Below, piece by piece: positions 25,858-35,969 of a stretch of DNA of 64,000 nt. Position numbers and translations under genes: made by a program. The stretch's first letter is position 1. The number at the start of each line of letters is the position of its first letter. Source of the DNA: Mycolicibacterium rhodesiae (GTDB taxonomy: Bacteria > Actinomycetota > Actinomycetes > Mycobacteriales > Mycobacteriaceae); assembly GCF_002086695.1 (NCBI RefSeq), contig NZ_MVIH01000002.1, positions 124,001-188,000 on the forward strand, written 5' to 3'. The notes under the pieces are model-generated. The model was not told the origin of the DNA. It ran no database searches and saw only the letters and a program-made list of their open reading frames with translations.

Positions 25858-27774
25858 ATGACGGTGGAAGTCGAACGGCATTCCTACGACGTGGTCGTGA
25901 TCGGTGCCGGCGGCGCGGGCCGACGAGCGGTGATCGAGGCCCGCGAACGGGGTCTGAAGGTCGCCGTGGTGACGAAGTCACTGTTCGGCAAGGCACACAC
26001 CGTCATGGCCGAGGGTGGCTGTGCCGCTGCCATGCGCAACGTCAACACCAAGGACAACTGGCAGGTGCACTTCGGTGACACCATGCGCGGCGGCAAGTTC
26101 CTGAACAACTGGCGGATGGCCGAGTTGCACGCGCAGGAAGCCCCGGACCGGGTCTGGGAGCTGGAGACCTACGGTGCTCTGTTCGACCGCACCAAAGACG
26201 GCAAGATCAGCCAGCGCAACTTCGGTGGCCACACCTACCCGCGCCTGGCGCACGTCGGTGACCGCACCGGCCTGGAGATCATCCGGACCCTGCAGCAGAA
26301 GATCGTCTCGCTGCAACAGGAGGACAAGAAGGAGCTGGGCGATTACGAGGCCCGCATCCGTGTCTTCCACGAATGCTCGATCACCGACCTGATCCTCGAC
26401 GACGGCAAGGTGGCCGGCGCGTTCGGCTACTACCGCGAGACCGGCAAGTTCGTGTTGTTCGAGACGCCTGCCGTGGTGCTGGCCACCGGCGGTATCGGCA
26501 AGTCGTTCAAGGTGTCGTCGAACTCGTGGGAGTACACCGGCGACGGGCATGCGCTCGCGCTGCGGGCCGGCACCGGCCTGATCAACATGGAGTTCATCCA
26601 GTTCCACCCGACCGGCATGGTCTGGCCGCTGTCGGTGAAGGGCATCCTGGTCACCGAGGGTGTGCGCGGTGACGGCGGAGTGCTGAAGAACTCCGAGGGC
26701 AAGCGGTTCATGTTCGACTACATCCCCGACGTGTTCAAGGGGCAGTACGCCGAAACCGAGGAAGAAGCCGACCAGTGGCTGAAGGACAACGACTCGGCAC
26801 GCCGCACGCCTGACCTGCTGCCTCGCGACGAGGTCGCCCGTGCCATCAACGACGAGGTCAAGGCGGGTCGCGGAACGCCGCACGGCGGCGTGTACCTCGA
26901 CATCGCCTCCCGGATGCCCGCCGAGGAGATCAAGCGCCGGCTGCCGTCGATGTACCACCAGTTCATCGAGCTGGCCGAGGTCGACATCACCAAGGACATG
27001 ATGGAAGTCGGTCCGACCTGTCACTACGTGATGGGCGGCATCGAGGTCGATCCCGACACCGGTGCCGGTGCGACGCCGGGCCTGTTCGCCGCGGGCGAGT
27101 GCTCGGGCGGTATGCACGGTTCCAACCGGCTCGGCGGCAACTCGCTGTCGGACCTTCTGGTGTTCGGCCGGCGCGCCGGCCTCGGTGCGTCCGACTACGT
27201 GCGAGCGCTCTCGGAGCGTCCCGCCGTCTCGGACGCGGCGGTCGACGAGGCAGCCAAGCTGGCGCTGGCTCCGTTTGAGCCGAAGGACAACCCCGAGAAC
27301 CCGTACACCCTGCACGCCGAGCTTCAGCAGTCGATGAACGACCTTGCGGGCATCATCCGCAAGGAAGGTGAACTCCAAGAGGCGCTGGGCAAGATCGACG
27401 AGCTCAAGGCCCGCTACGCCAACGTCGTCGTCGAGGGTGGCCGGATCTTCAACCCGGGCTGGCACCTGGCGATCGACATGCGCAACATGCTGCTGGTCAG
27501 CGAGTGCGTGGCCAAGGCCGCGCTGGCGCGCACCGAAAGCCGCGGCGGACACACCCGCGACGACTTCCCGAAGATGGATTCACACTGGCGCAACAAGCTG
27601 CTGGTGTGCCGGGTGGCACCGGGCGACGCCGAGGCTGTCGTGCCCGACGTAACGGTCACACCTGAGCAGCAGCCGGTGATGCGGCCGGATCTGCTTGCCA
27701 CGTTCGAGCTGTCCGAACTCGAGAAGTACTACACCGACGATCAACTGGCCGAGCACCCGGACCGGAAGGGCTGA
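25858..27774 (+). CDS. sdhA: Succinate dehydrogenase/fumarate reductase flavoprotein subunit
   Basis: 638 residues. The FAD-binding dinucleotide fold is VVVIGAGGAGRRAVIEARERG. The covalent-FAD histidine lies in GKAHTVMAEGGCA. Substrate and active-site motifs follow: EFIQFHPTGMVWP, LVTEGVRGDGGVLKN (catalytic Arg), GPTCHYVMGGIEVD, ECSGGMHGSNRLGGNSLSDLLVFG. It oxidises succinate to fumarate on the inner face of the membrane. It corresponds to Rv0248c. ATG 25858 follows GAGG. The gap to sdhB is 2 bases. Confidence 0.95.
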   Translation: MTVEVERHSYDVVVIGAGGAGRRAVIEARERGLKVAVVTKSLFGKAHTVMAEGGCAAAMRNVNTKDNWQVHFGDTMRGGKFLNNWRMAELHAQEAPDRVWELETYGALFDRTKDGKISQRNFGGHTYPRLAHVGDRTGLEIIRTLQQKIVSLQQEDKKELGDYEARIRVFHECSITDLILDDGKVAGAFGYYRETGKFVLFETPAVVLATGGIGKSFKVSSNSWEYTGDGHALALRAGTGLINMEFIQFHPTGMVWPLSVKGILVTEGVRGDGGVLKNSEGKRFMFDYIPDVFKGQYAETEEEADQWLKDNDSARRTPDLLPRDEVARAINDEVKAGRGTPHGGVYLDIASRMPAEEIKRRLPSMYHQFIELAEVDITKDMMEVGPTCHYVMGGIEVDPDTGAGATPGLFAAGECSGGMHGSNRLGGNSLSDLLVFGRRAGLGASDYVRALSERPAVSDAAVDEAAKLALAPFEPKDNPENPYTLHAELQQSMNDLAGIIRKEGELQEALGKIDELKARYANVVVEGGRIFNPGWHLAIDMRNMLLVSECVAKAALARTESRGGHTRDDFPKMDSHWRNKLLVCRVAPGDAEAVVPDVTVTPEQQPVMRPDLLATFELSELEKYYTDDQLAEHPDRKG

Positions 27775-27776
27775 CA

Positions 27777-28532
27777 ATGGCTGCTTACGACGCGAAACTG
27801 CGGGTTTGGCGCGGCGACGAGGACGGCGGCGATCTGCAGGACTACACCGTCGAGGTCAATGACGGCGAAGTGGTGCTCGACATCGTTCACCGGCTGCAGG
27901 CCACCCAGGCCGGCGACCTCGCGGTGCGATGGAACTGCAAGGCAGGCAAGTGCGGCTCGTGTTCTGCCGAGATCAACGGCAGGCCGCGTCTGATGTGCAT
28001 GACCCGGATGTCGACGTTCGGTGAGGACGAGGTCGTCACGATCACTCCGCTGCGAACGTTCCCGGTGATGCGCGACCTGGTGACCGACGTGTCCTTCAAT
28101 TACGAGAAGGCACGGGAAATCCCGTCGTTCACTCCCCCGAAGGATCTGCAGCCCGGCGACTACCGGATGCAGCAGGAGGACGTGAACCGCAGCCAGGAAT
28201 TCCGCAAGTGCATCGAGTGCTTCCTGTGCCAGAACGTGTGCCACGTCAACCGTGACCACGAGGAGAACAAGAAGTCCTTCGCCGGCCCGCGCTACCTGAT
28301 GCGCCAGGCTGAGCTGTCGATGCATCCGCTGGACACCATCGACCGTCGCGACATGGCCCAGGACGAGAACGGCCTCGGCTTCTGCAACATCACCAAGTGC
28401 TGCACCGAGGTGTGCCCCGAGCACATCAAGATCACCGACAACGCGCTGATCCCGATGAAGGAGCGCGTGGCCGACAAGAAGTACGACCCGGTGGTCTGGC
28501 TGGGCAACATCTTGTTCCGTCGCGACAAGTAG
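27777..28532 (+). CDS. sdhB: Succinate dehydrogenase iron-sulfur subunit
   Basis: 251 residues with the expected cluster motifs in order: CKAGKCGSCSAEINGRPRLMC for the [2Fe-2S] centre, CIECFLCQNVC for [4Fe-4S], and CNITKCCTEVCPEHI for the [3Fe-4S]/[4Fe-4S] pair. It carries electrons from SdhA to the membrane anchor. It corresponds to Rv0247c. It is followed immediately by a very strong terminator hairpin. Confidence 0.95.
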   Translation: MAAYDAKLRVWRGDEDGGDLQDYTVEVNDGEVVLDIVHRLQATQAGDLAVRWNCKAGKCGSCSAEINGRPRLMCMTRMSTFGEDEVVTITPLRTFPVMRDLVTDVSFNYEKAREIPSFTPPKDLQPGDYRMQQEDVNRSQEFRKCIECFLCQNVCHVNRDHEENKKSFAGPRYLMRQAELSMHPLDTIDRRDMAQDENGLGFCNITKCCTEVCPEHIKITDNALIPMKERVADKKYDPVVWLGNILFRRDK

Positions 28533-28542
28533 CTTTCCCACG

Positions 28543-28600
28543 CGAGCAGACGTAAACGCCCCCGACACGCCCAGTGTTCGGGGGCGTTTATGTCTGCTCG
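28543..28600 (+). terminator. Strong terminator of the sdh1 operon
   Basis: CGAGCAGACGTAAACGCCCCC (28543-28563, read in part as CGAGCAGAC and AACGCCCCC) pairs with GGGGGCGTTTATGTCTGCTCG-type sequence ending at 28600. The stem is about 21 base pairs with one G-T mismatch and a loop near 28564-28579. It lies 10 bases after the sdhB stop. Confidence 0.85.
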
Positions 28601-28640
28601 CCGATGAAGGTTCCCATCGGAGGTGAGTAGCCTCGAACAG

Positions 28641-28796
28641 ATGGGGACTGTCCACAGCATCAACGACATCCGCACCGCGATTCGCGAGCTGTCCGCCCGT
28701 GCCGAGTTGGCCCGCAAGCAGGGCCGCCCGGACGATGCGGCCGAACTCGAGCAGCGCATCGCCGGCTATCGCGACGAACTCGCCGAGAAGCGCTGA
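28641..28796 (+). CDS. Small UVR-motif-like helical protein (51 aa)
   Basis: ATG 28641 opens a 51-codon frame ending TGA 28796: MGTVHSINDIRTAIRELSAR, then AELARKQGRPDDAAELEQRI and AGYRDELAEKR. It is highly charged and all-helical. The ARKQGRPDDAAELEQRI core resembles the UVR motif of UvrB/UvrC and McsA, used for protein-protein contacts. No Shine-Dalgarno is at the right distance; TAGCCT ends 7 bases before the ATG, so it may be leaderless. It lies alone between the sdh1 terminator and the convergent flavin reductase. Confidence 0.65.
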   Translation: MGTVHSINDIRTAIRELSARAELARKQGRPDDAAELEQRIAGYRDELAEKR

Positions 28797-28820
28797 CGGC
28801 GGGTGCGGGATCAGGCTGGG

Positions 28821-29375
<555 letters not shown>

Positions 29376-29421
29376 CTAGGGGCGGGCGCAGCTCACATGT
29401 CCGCCCAAGTAGCCTTGGGCA

Positions 29422-31131
29422 GTGCCGAACGTCTCCATCCTGTCCGTGCTGCGCGACCGCGCCAGTACGACGCCAGACGACGTCGCCTTCACGTTCACCG
29501 ACTACGACCGGGATTGGGACGGCGTCGCCGAAAGCCTGACCTGGTCCCAGCTGTACCGTCGCACCCTCAACGTCGCGCAGGAGATCAGCCAGCAGGGCGC
29601 CCCGGGCGACCGGGCGCTGATCATCGCTCCGCAGGGCCTGGCCTACATCGTCGCGTTCCTTGGCGCCATGCAGGCCGGCTTCATCGCCGTCCCGCTCTCG
29701 GTACCGGTGCCCGGTTCCCACGACGAGCGGGTCAGCGCGGTGGTGACCGATACGTCGCCGACCGTCGTGCTGACCACCTCGGCGGTGTTCGAGGTGGCCG
29801 CACAGTACGTCGATGACGGCGCCGCCGTGATCGCCACGATCGCCGTGGACACGCTCGATCTCGACGCACCCGCAGCCGACGCTGCCGACCTGCACGACGG
29901 TCCCGAAGTCGCGTATCTGCAATACACGTCGGGATCGACGCGGCTGCCTGCCGGCGTGATGATCTCGCACCGCAACCTGGTGGCGAACTTCGAGCAGCTG
30001 ATGGCCGAATACCTGGCCCACCACGGCGGCAAGTTCCCGCCGGACACCAGCCTGGTCTCGTGGCTGCCGTTCTATCACGACATGGGTTTGATGCTCGGGA
30101 TCGCTGCGCCCATTCTCAGCGGAAATCACGCCGACCTGATGAGCCCGATCGCGTTCCTGAGCCGCCCGGCGCGATGGCTACAGATGATGGCCCGTTCCGA
30201 CACGTCGTGGTCCGGCGCACCGAACTTCGCGTTCGACCTCACCGCACGACGGGCCACCGATGACGAGCTCGACGGGCTGGACCTCAGCCGGGTCATCGGC
30301 ATCATCAACGGAGCCGAACGGATCCATCCCGATACCCTGGTGCGGTTCAACGAACGCCTCGCGCCCAACGGTTTTCGGCCCGAAATGGTCGCCCCGTCCT
30401 ACGGTCTGGCCGAGGCGACGGTCTACGTCGCCAGCGGCGGAGCCGCCCGGGTGCCGGAGGTGGTCGAGTTCGATGCCGACGAACTGACGCTGGGCAATGC
30501 CATTCGTAAGCCCGGTGGCACCCAGTTGTTGCGGTACCAACTGCCGGTGTCTCCCCTCGTGCGGATTGTCGACGCCGATAGCTGCCAGATATGCCCGGAC
30601 GGCACCGTCGGCGAGATCTGGACACACGGCGAGAACGTCTCGGCCGGATATTGGCGCAAACCCGAGCAGACCGGTTCCGCGTTCGGCGCGACGTTGGCCC
30701 GACCGGCGGGGGATGTCCCGCCGACCGGTTGGCTGCGGACGGGCGATCAGGGCTTCGTCTCCGAGGGTGACCTGTTCATCGTGGGACGTATCAAGGACAT
30801 GCTGATCGTGCGCGGCCGCAACCACTACTCCGACGACATCGAGGCGACGGTGCAGAAGATCACCGGCGGCCGGGTCGCGGCGATCGCGGTGTCCGATGAG
30901 GAGACCGAAAAGCTGGTCACCGTCGTCGAACTGAAGGTCCGCGACGACACCGACCTCGAATCGGTCAAAAGCGATGTGGTCGCGGCTATTTCGCGGGCAC
31001 ACGGTCTGCAGGTAGCGGACATCGTCCTGGTGGAGCCCGGGTCCATGCCGACCACCACCAGCGGCAAGATCCGCCGGGCCGCGTGCATCGAACAGTATCG
31101 GCAAGGACAGTTCGTGCGGTTGGATGCGTAG
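29422..31131 (+). CDS. fadD23: Long-chain fatty acyl-AMP ligase (FAAL) of the TPP-type locus
   Basis: 569 residues from GTG 29422. Adenylation motifs are LQYTSGSTRLPAGVMISHRN, SWLPFYHDMGLM, YGLAEATVYVASGG, LRTGDQGFVSEGDLFIVGR and the C-terminal lysine in TTTSGKIRRAACIEQY. The FADLMSP-like DLMSPIAFLSRPARWLQMM segment and overall pattern are those of FAALs (FadD23/FadD32), which make acyl-adenylates and hand them to a polyketide synthase ACP instead of CoA. With papA3, mmpL10 and pks nearby it is the starter-loading enzyme. TAGCCT ends 6 bases before the GTG and no Shine-Dalgarno is seen, so it may be leaderless. Confidence 0.88.
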   Translation: MPNVSILSVLRDRASTTPDDVAFTFTDYDRDWDGVAESLTWSQLYRRTLNVAQEISQQGAPGDRALIIAPQGLAYIVAFLGAMQAGFIAVPLSVPVPGSHDERVSAVVTDTSPTVVLTTSAVFEVAAQYVDDGAAVIATIAVDTLDLDAPAADAADLHDGPEVAYLQYTSGSTRLPAGVMISHRNLVANFEQLMAEYLAHHGGKFPPDTSLVSWLPFYHDMGLMLGIAAPILSGNHADLMSPIAFLSRPARWLQMMARSDTSWSGAPNFAFDLTARRATDDELDGLDLSRVIGIINGAERIHPDTLVRFNERLAPNGFRPEMVAPSYGLAEATVYVASGGAARVPEVVEFDADELTLGNAIRKPGGTQLLRYQLPVSPLVRIVDADSCQICPDGTVGEIWTHGENVSAGYWRKPEQTGSAFGATLARPAGDVPPTGWLRTGDQGFVSEGDLFIVGRIKDMLIVRGRNHYSDDIEATVQKITGGRVAAIAVSDEETEKLVTVVELKVRDDTDLESVKSDVVAAISRAHGLQVADIVLVEPGSMPTTTSGKIRRAACIEQYRQGQFVRLDA

Positions 31132-31142
31132 CTGATCATCCG

Positions 31143-31781
31143 ATGTGGTTCACCCTGTTGGTGATGGCCGTGGCCGTCAGTCTGGAACCGTTTCGCATCG
31201 GCATGTCGGTGGTGATGCTGAATCGTCCCCGCCCGCATCTGCAGTTGGCCGCGTTCCTGTGCGGTGGCTTCGTGATGGGTTTGTCGGTCGGCGCCGTGGT
31301 GCTGTTCGCGCTGGAATCGCACATACCGGCCTCGGCGCATTTCACCCTGCCGCGAGTGCAGATCGTGATCGGTGCGCTGGCCCTGGCGGCCGCGGCCGTT
31401 CTGGCGGTCACCAAGGGCCGCCGTGACCGGACGGTACCGGCGTGGTTGAGCCGTCTGCTCGACGGCCCCTCGCTGTGGGTCGCCGGAGTCGCCGGTCTGG
31501 GGATCGCGCTGCCCTCGGTGGACTACCTGGCGGCGTTGGCCGTGATCGGCGCGGGCACCACCGATCCCGCGGTCCGACTCGGTGCGTTGCTGACGTTCAC
31601 CGTGATCGCCTTCGCGCTCGTCGAGATTCCGCTGCTGGCCTACCTGGCGGCCCCGCAGCGCACGCATGCGGCGATGACCCGACTGCATGGCTGGGTTCGG
31701 GCGCGACGCCGCCGCGAGGTGGCCGTGCTGCTGGCCGTGGTCGGCGTCGTGCTGCTCGCGGCAGGTCTACTCGGCGTCTGA
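31143..31781 (+). CDS. gap: Gap/Sap-family membrane protein (glycolipid-addressing)
   Basis: 212 residues from ATG 31143, 11 bases after the FAAL stop. Six membrane segments are seen: WFTLLVMAVAVSLEPFRIGM; LAAFLCGGFVMGLSVGAVVL; a helix at about 80-100; GVAGLGIALPSVDYLAALAVI; LLTFTVIAFALVEIPLLAYL; and VAVLLAVVGVVLLAAGLL. This is the GAP family, first found in glycopeptidolipid and sulfolipid loci and needed to bring those lipids to the cell surface. It probably helps MmpL10 in transport of the trehalose lipid. It converges with the PE-PPE gene 19 bases away. Confidence 0.82.
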   Translation: MWFTLLVMAVAVSLEPFRIGMSVVMLNRPRPHLQLAAFLCGGFVMGLSVGAVVLFALESHIPASAHFTLPRVQIVIGALALAAAAVLAVTKGRRDRTVPAWLSRLLDGPSLWVAGVAGLGIALPSVDYLAALAVIGAGTTDPAVRLGALLTFTVIAFALVEIPLLAYLAAPQRTHAAMTRLHGWVRARRRREVAVLLAVVGVVLLAAGLLGV

Positions 31782-31800
31782 GATCGGTCGGCCGCGCGGC

Positions 31801-32916
31801 TCAGTGTGCGCTGGGACCGTGGTTCAACACGTACTGCAGCCCCGCGGTCAGCTGCGACAGCGGATCGGTGCCGCCACCGAAGGCGGCCTGCGTGGCCGGC
31901 GCCGTGACGGCGGCCGGGTCGTAGCCGTTCACCGGGTCGACCTCGATGGGCGCGGTCAGCGGGTCGTCATTGCGCGAATATCCGGCATCCACCGAGGGTT
32001 TGAGCACCGCGTCCAGCTTGTTGAGCGTCCCTTCGTCCACGCCGAGGTACTTGAACGGCAACACCAGCGGCAGGTGCTGTTCCGGGATCAGGTACGTCGT
32101 CGTCTTCGCGCCCCTGGAGTTGACTGTCGTCCTGATGTTCTGCGGCGGGACCATGCTCGGGTTGGTGAACGCGACGGCGGTGTGTCCGGTCGCCAGGCCC
32201 ACGACCGCATTCGCCAACGCCATCCAGTTGTCCTGGCGGTCCGGCCAGTCGGCGATGCTGTCGTAGGCCGACACGAACCGGTACGAGTCGTACTGGCTGT
32301 CCACCTGCGGCGGAATCCGGTAGTCCAGCGCCGGAACGACACTGCCGACCGGAAAGTTCTGGGCCAGGAAGCCGGCACCGAACGCGTGCGGGGAGATCGG
32401 ATCGCCATAGGTCGCGAACGACAACTGATCCGGCGGCGGCGCATTCGGATCGGTGGCCAACCGGTTCTGCACGGCGTTGAGCACCATCGCGCCCTCCGAC
32501 AGACCGATCGCGGTACCCGGTCCACCTGCCTGAACCGCCCGGATGACGTTGCCCTCACCCTCGTCGACCGACTCGCCGATGCTCGGGCCGTCGATACCCA
32601 GGCCCGGGAAGTTGTCGTCGAGCTTGCCGATACCGGGGAACAACCGCTCCAGGGTGTGGCCCTGAACCTGGCCGGCGGGGTAGTCGACGATTTGCCGATC
32701 CAGGCCCGGGAACCACTGGGCGCCGGTACGGCGGATGTACTCGTCGTAGGGGATGCCGAGCACGTGCGCACCACCGAGGGCATAGCCCCGGCCAGGTGTG
32801 CCGATCGGTGGACCGTCGCCGTTCGGATGGTCGGGAGTCGGCTGGTCGGCGGCCGCGATTCCGGCCGTGGCGCACACCGTGATCAGCGTTGTCGCCGCAG
32901 CGAGTAGCTTCTTCAT
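31801..32916 (-). CDS. PE-PPE-domain extracellular acyltransferase/serine hydrolase
   Basis: 371 residues from ATG 32916, which overlaps the mmpL10 stop (ATGA). A signal peptide ([19 protein letters not shown], cleavage near IAAADQ) leads into a PE-PPE domain of the alpha/beta-hydrolase class, with the nucleophile elbow [10 protein letters not shown] (G-x-S-x-G) and later DPISPHAFG and ALDYRIPPQ. In M. tuberculosis Chp1/Chp2 relatives transfer acyl groups between trehalose lipids outside the membrane; in the TPP locus the equivalent enzyme makes the final heavily acylated product from the diacyl precursor. Secretion plus linkage to mmpL10 and papA3 support that role. Confidence 0.85.
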   Translation of the reverse strand: MKKLLAAATTLITVCATAGIAAADQPTPDHPNGDGPPIGTPGRGYALGGAHVLGIPYDEYIRRTGAQWFPGLDRQIVDYPAGQVQGHTLERLFPGIGKLDDNFPGLGIDGPSIGESVDEGEGNVIRAVQAGGPGTAIGLSEGAMVLNAVQNRLATDPNAPPPDQLSFATYGDPISPHAFGAGFLAQNFPVGSVVPALDYRIPPQVDSQYDSYRFVSAYDSIADWPDRQDNWMALANAVVGLATGHTAVAFTNPSMVPPQNIRTTVNSRGAKTTTYLIPEQHLPLVLPFKYLGVDEGTLNKLDAVLKPSVDAGYSRNDDPLTAPIEVDPVNGYDPAAVTAPATQAAFGGGTDPLSQLTAGLQYVLNHGPSAH

Positions 32917-35891
32917 GCCTTGACGCTCCCCTGCGAGCTCGATCGTGACGGCCACCAGTTCGCTTTTCCGACCAGCGTAGCCATGGCGGGTACGGTCACC
33001 GTCCGGACCAGGAACGTGTCCAGCAGGATTCCGGCGCCGATGACGAACCCGCCCTGGACCACGGTACCGATGCTGGAGAACAACAAGCCCCACATCGACG
33101 CCGCGAAGATCAGCCCGGCCGCGGTGATCACGCCACCGGTCGACGACAACGTCCGGATCACGCCGTACCGCGTGCTGTCGCCGGACTCGTCCCGCAGCCG
33201 CGACGCGAACAGCAGGTTGTAGTCGGCCCCGACGGCGACCAGCACCACGAACGCCAATGGCGGCACCGTCCAGTGCAGCTGTTGATGGAATAGGTACTGG
33301 AAAACCAGGACGCCGATACCGAGTGCCGCGAAGTACGAAAGCACCACGGAGCCAACCAGATACAGCGGTGCGATGATCGCCCGAAGCAACAGCATCAACG
33401 TCAGCAGCACCACGATCATCGTGATCGCGATGATGAAGCGGATGTCTTTCTGGTAGTAGTCGCGGGTGTCGCGCAGCGCGGCGGGATACCCGCCCATCGA
33501 GATCGTGGCATCGGCCAGATACGTGTTCGGCTGCGCGCTGCGGGCGGCGTCGCTGATCGCATTGACCTGATCCATCGCCGCGGCGCTGAACGGATCGAGC
33601 TTGGTCAGCACCAGATACCGCACCGAATGTCCGTCGGGCGAGATGAACATCTTCGACGCCATTTTGAAATCAGGCAGCTCGAGAACCTCAGGGGGAATGT
33701 TGAACCCCGCCATCGCCGGTGACGCGGCGTTCTGTTTCATGGACAGCAGGAACGCGGCAGCCTGATCGAGTCCGGTGCGCATGAGCTTGATCTGGTCGAC
33801 GACCTGGTCCACACCGTTGGCGACCTCCCGGCTTCCGCTGGCGGCGCGGTCGGCACCCTGCCGGAGCTTGGCCGTGCCCGCCTGCGCGCCGCCGGGGGAA
33901 TCGAAGCCCATCTGTTTCATCAGCTTGGTCAGCCGGGCGAATGCGTCGTTGAGCTGGTTGAGCGTCGCGTTGAGGGATTGCTTGTCCTGCATCGACTGTA
34001 ATTGCGTTGCCAGCGAATTGATCTCGTCGAGGGTGCCGTCGTTGCGCGCGTCGACCAACGCCTGGAAGTGCCCGCGGGTCTCGGCGCAGGAGGGATCAAG
34101 GTCGCAGACCGCATTGCCGTGCAACGCGACCAGCACCGGGCCCACCCAGGCGAACATGTCCCTGGCCGCCGTGAAGCTCACCCCCATCGAATTGCCGAGC
34201 CGGTTGACGGCGTTGACGAGCTTGGTCGCGACCTCGACGTTCTTGACGAGTTTGTCCCCGCCGTACTGGCCCTTGAGCGAGCCGAAAGCATCGACCACGC
34301 TCTGCACGCTGCTGGTGATCTGACCGACCTGACCCCGCACGTCGCCGAGATTCGTTGCCAGGGTGTTGGCGCCGCCCGCCAGCCGGTCGAGGCTGCCCAT
34401 GTTGTCGGCGATCATCGCCGAGCCGGTGCCCAGCCGGTCGCCGACCAGGCCGGCCTGATAGGTGGCCCGGAACTCCTGTGGCACCTCACCAAGAGGCCGG
34501 GTGATACCGCTGACCATGGCGATGTTCGGCACCTGACTGATGCGCTCCGCCATCTGCTCGAGGTCGGCGAGCGCCCGGGGGTTGCGCAGATCGCGCGGAG
34601 ATCGGACCAGCACGTAGGACGGAATGGACTGGTTGAGGTCGAAGTGCCGCTCCAGAGCCGTGTAGCCCACCGAGCTCGGGGCCCCCGGCGAGACCGCTTT
34701 GCGGTCGTCGTAGTTGTAATGCGCCAATCCCACACAACTGGCCAGCAGGATCAGGATCAGGACACTGGCCACGAGATGTGCTCGCGGTCTGCGCACGATG
34801 CGGATGCCGGACCGTCGCCACCACAGTGCGGTCAGCTCGCGGCGCGGGGTGATCCAGCCGCGCGGACCGGCCAGCGCGATGATGGCAGGCAACAGCGTGA
34901 TCGCGGCGAGGAAGGACACCCCGACGCCGACCGCCGATGACACACCGACCGTCGAGAACACGCCCATCTTGGCAAAGCTGATGCCCAGGAACGTGATTCC
35001 GATGGTCGCCGCGGATGCGGTGATCACCTTGCCCACCGAGTTCAGTGCCTGCTTCACCGCCGCGTCGGAGTCTTCGCCGCGGCGCATGAAGTCGTGGTAG
35101 CGGCTGATCAGGAAGACGGCGTAATCCGTTCCCGCACCGGCGATGATCGCGCTCAGCAGGATGATCGCCTGGTTGGACACCCCCAGACCGGTGGTGTGCG
35201 ACAACCCCGCGACCACGGATTGCGCGATCACCAGCGAGATTCCGATGCCGATCAAGGGCAGCAGCATGGTGATCGGATTGCGGTACACGATCAGCAGCAC
35301 GAGCAGCACCAGCACGCCGATCGCGATCTCGATCGGCAAGCGGTCTCGTTCGCCTGCCACGGTCAGGTCGGCGACGGTGGCGGCGGGGCCGGTGAGATGC
35401 ACCTCCATCGGGCTGCCCGCGGTGCTCTGTTTGACGATGTTGGCCACCCGGTTGTAGGCCTCATAGGACTGCGGAGTCCCCAACGCGCCCGCGAGTCCGA
35501 CCGGCACCACCCAGGATTTGTTGTCCTTACTCGTCAAAAATGAACGCAGAGCTGGTGTTCCGACGAAATCCTGCAGCATCACGACGTCGTGCTGATCGTC
35601 GCGCAGCGCGGTGACCAGCTTGCGGTAGGTGGCTTCGTGAGCGGGGGTCAGACCCTTCTCATCGGTCAGCACCACCAGCAGCAGGTCGTCCCCACCCGGT
35701 TCCTTGAACGCCTCGGTCATCTGCCGCGCAGCCACGCTGGACGGGGCGTCGCCCGGCAACATCGACAACGGATGTTTCTGGGCCATCTCGGTCAGGCTCG
35801 GGAAGCTCAGCGGCAGCGCGACCGCCAGGGCAACCCAGACGCCGATCACAGCCCAGGGCCACCGCACCACGAAATCGGTCAGCCGTCGCAC
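32913..35891 (-). CDS. mmpL10: MmpL10-type RND lipid transporter
   Basis: 992 residues from GTG 35891, with GAGGAAATT just upstream. MmpL hallmarks: helix 1 ([20 protein letters not shown]), porter loop, [20 protein letters not shown] with the Asp-Tyr relay, a large second extracytoplasmic loop with two cysteines (VCDLDPSC), then [17 protein letters not shown]. Position between papA3 and the PE-PPE gene, all on one strand, is that of the TPP locus, where MmpL10 exports the diacyltrehalose precursor. It lies 78 bases after papA3. Confidence 0.92.
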   Translation of the reverse strand: MRRLTDFVVRWPWAVIGVWVALAVALPLSFPSLTEMAQKHPLSMLPGDAPSSVAARQMTEAFKEPGGDDLLLVVLTDEKGLTPAHEATYRKLVTALRDDQHDVVMLQDFVGTPALRSFLTSKDNKSWVVPVGLAGALGTPQSYEAYNRVANIVKQSTAGSPMEVHLTGPAATVADLTVAGERDRLPIEIAIGVLVLLVLLIVYRNPITMLLPLIGIGISLVIAQSVVAGLSHTTGLGVSNQAIILLSAIIAGAGTDYAVFLISRYHDFMRRGEDSDAAVKQALNSVGKVITASAATIGITFLGISFAKMGVFSTVGVSSAVGVGVSFLAAITLLPAIIALAGPRGWITPRRELTALWWRRSGIRIVRRPRAHLVASVLILILLASCVGLAHYNYDDRKAVSPGAPSSVGYTALERHFDLNQSIPSYVLVRSPRDLRNPRALADLEQMAERISQVPNIAMVSGITRPLGEVPQEFRATYQAGLVGDRLGTGSAMIADNMGSLDRLAGGANTLATNLGDVRGQVGQITSSVQSVVDAFGSLKGQYGGDKLVKNVEVATKLVNAVNRLGNSMGVSFTAARDMFAWVGPVLVALHGNAVCDLDPSCAETRGHFQALVDARNDGTLDEINSLATQLQSMQDKQSLNATLNQLNDAFARLTKLMKQMGFDSPGGAQAGTAKLRQGADRAASGSREVANGVDQVVDQIKLMRTGLDQAAAFLLSMKQNAASPAMAGFNIPPEVLELPDFKMASKMFISPDGHSVRYLVLTKLDPFSAAAMDQVNAISDAARSAQPNTYLADATISMGGYPAALRDTRDYYQKDIRFIIAITMIVVLLTLMLLLRAIIAPLYLVGSVVLSYFAALGIGVLVFQYLFHQQLHWTVPPLAFVVLVAVGADYNLLFASRLRDESGDSTRYGVIRTLSSTGGVITAAGLIFAASMWGLLFSSIGTVVQGGFVIGAGILLDTFLVRTVTVPAMATLVGKANWWPSRSSSQGSVKA

Positions 35892-35969
35892 AATTTCCTC
35901 ACACTGCGCGAGACCCTCAGGCCGCGCGCCCCTTCACTGCATCGAACTTCACTGAAACCAACAAGCACG

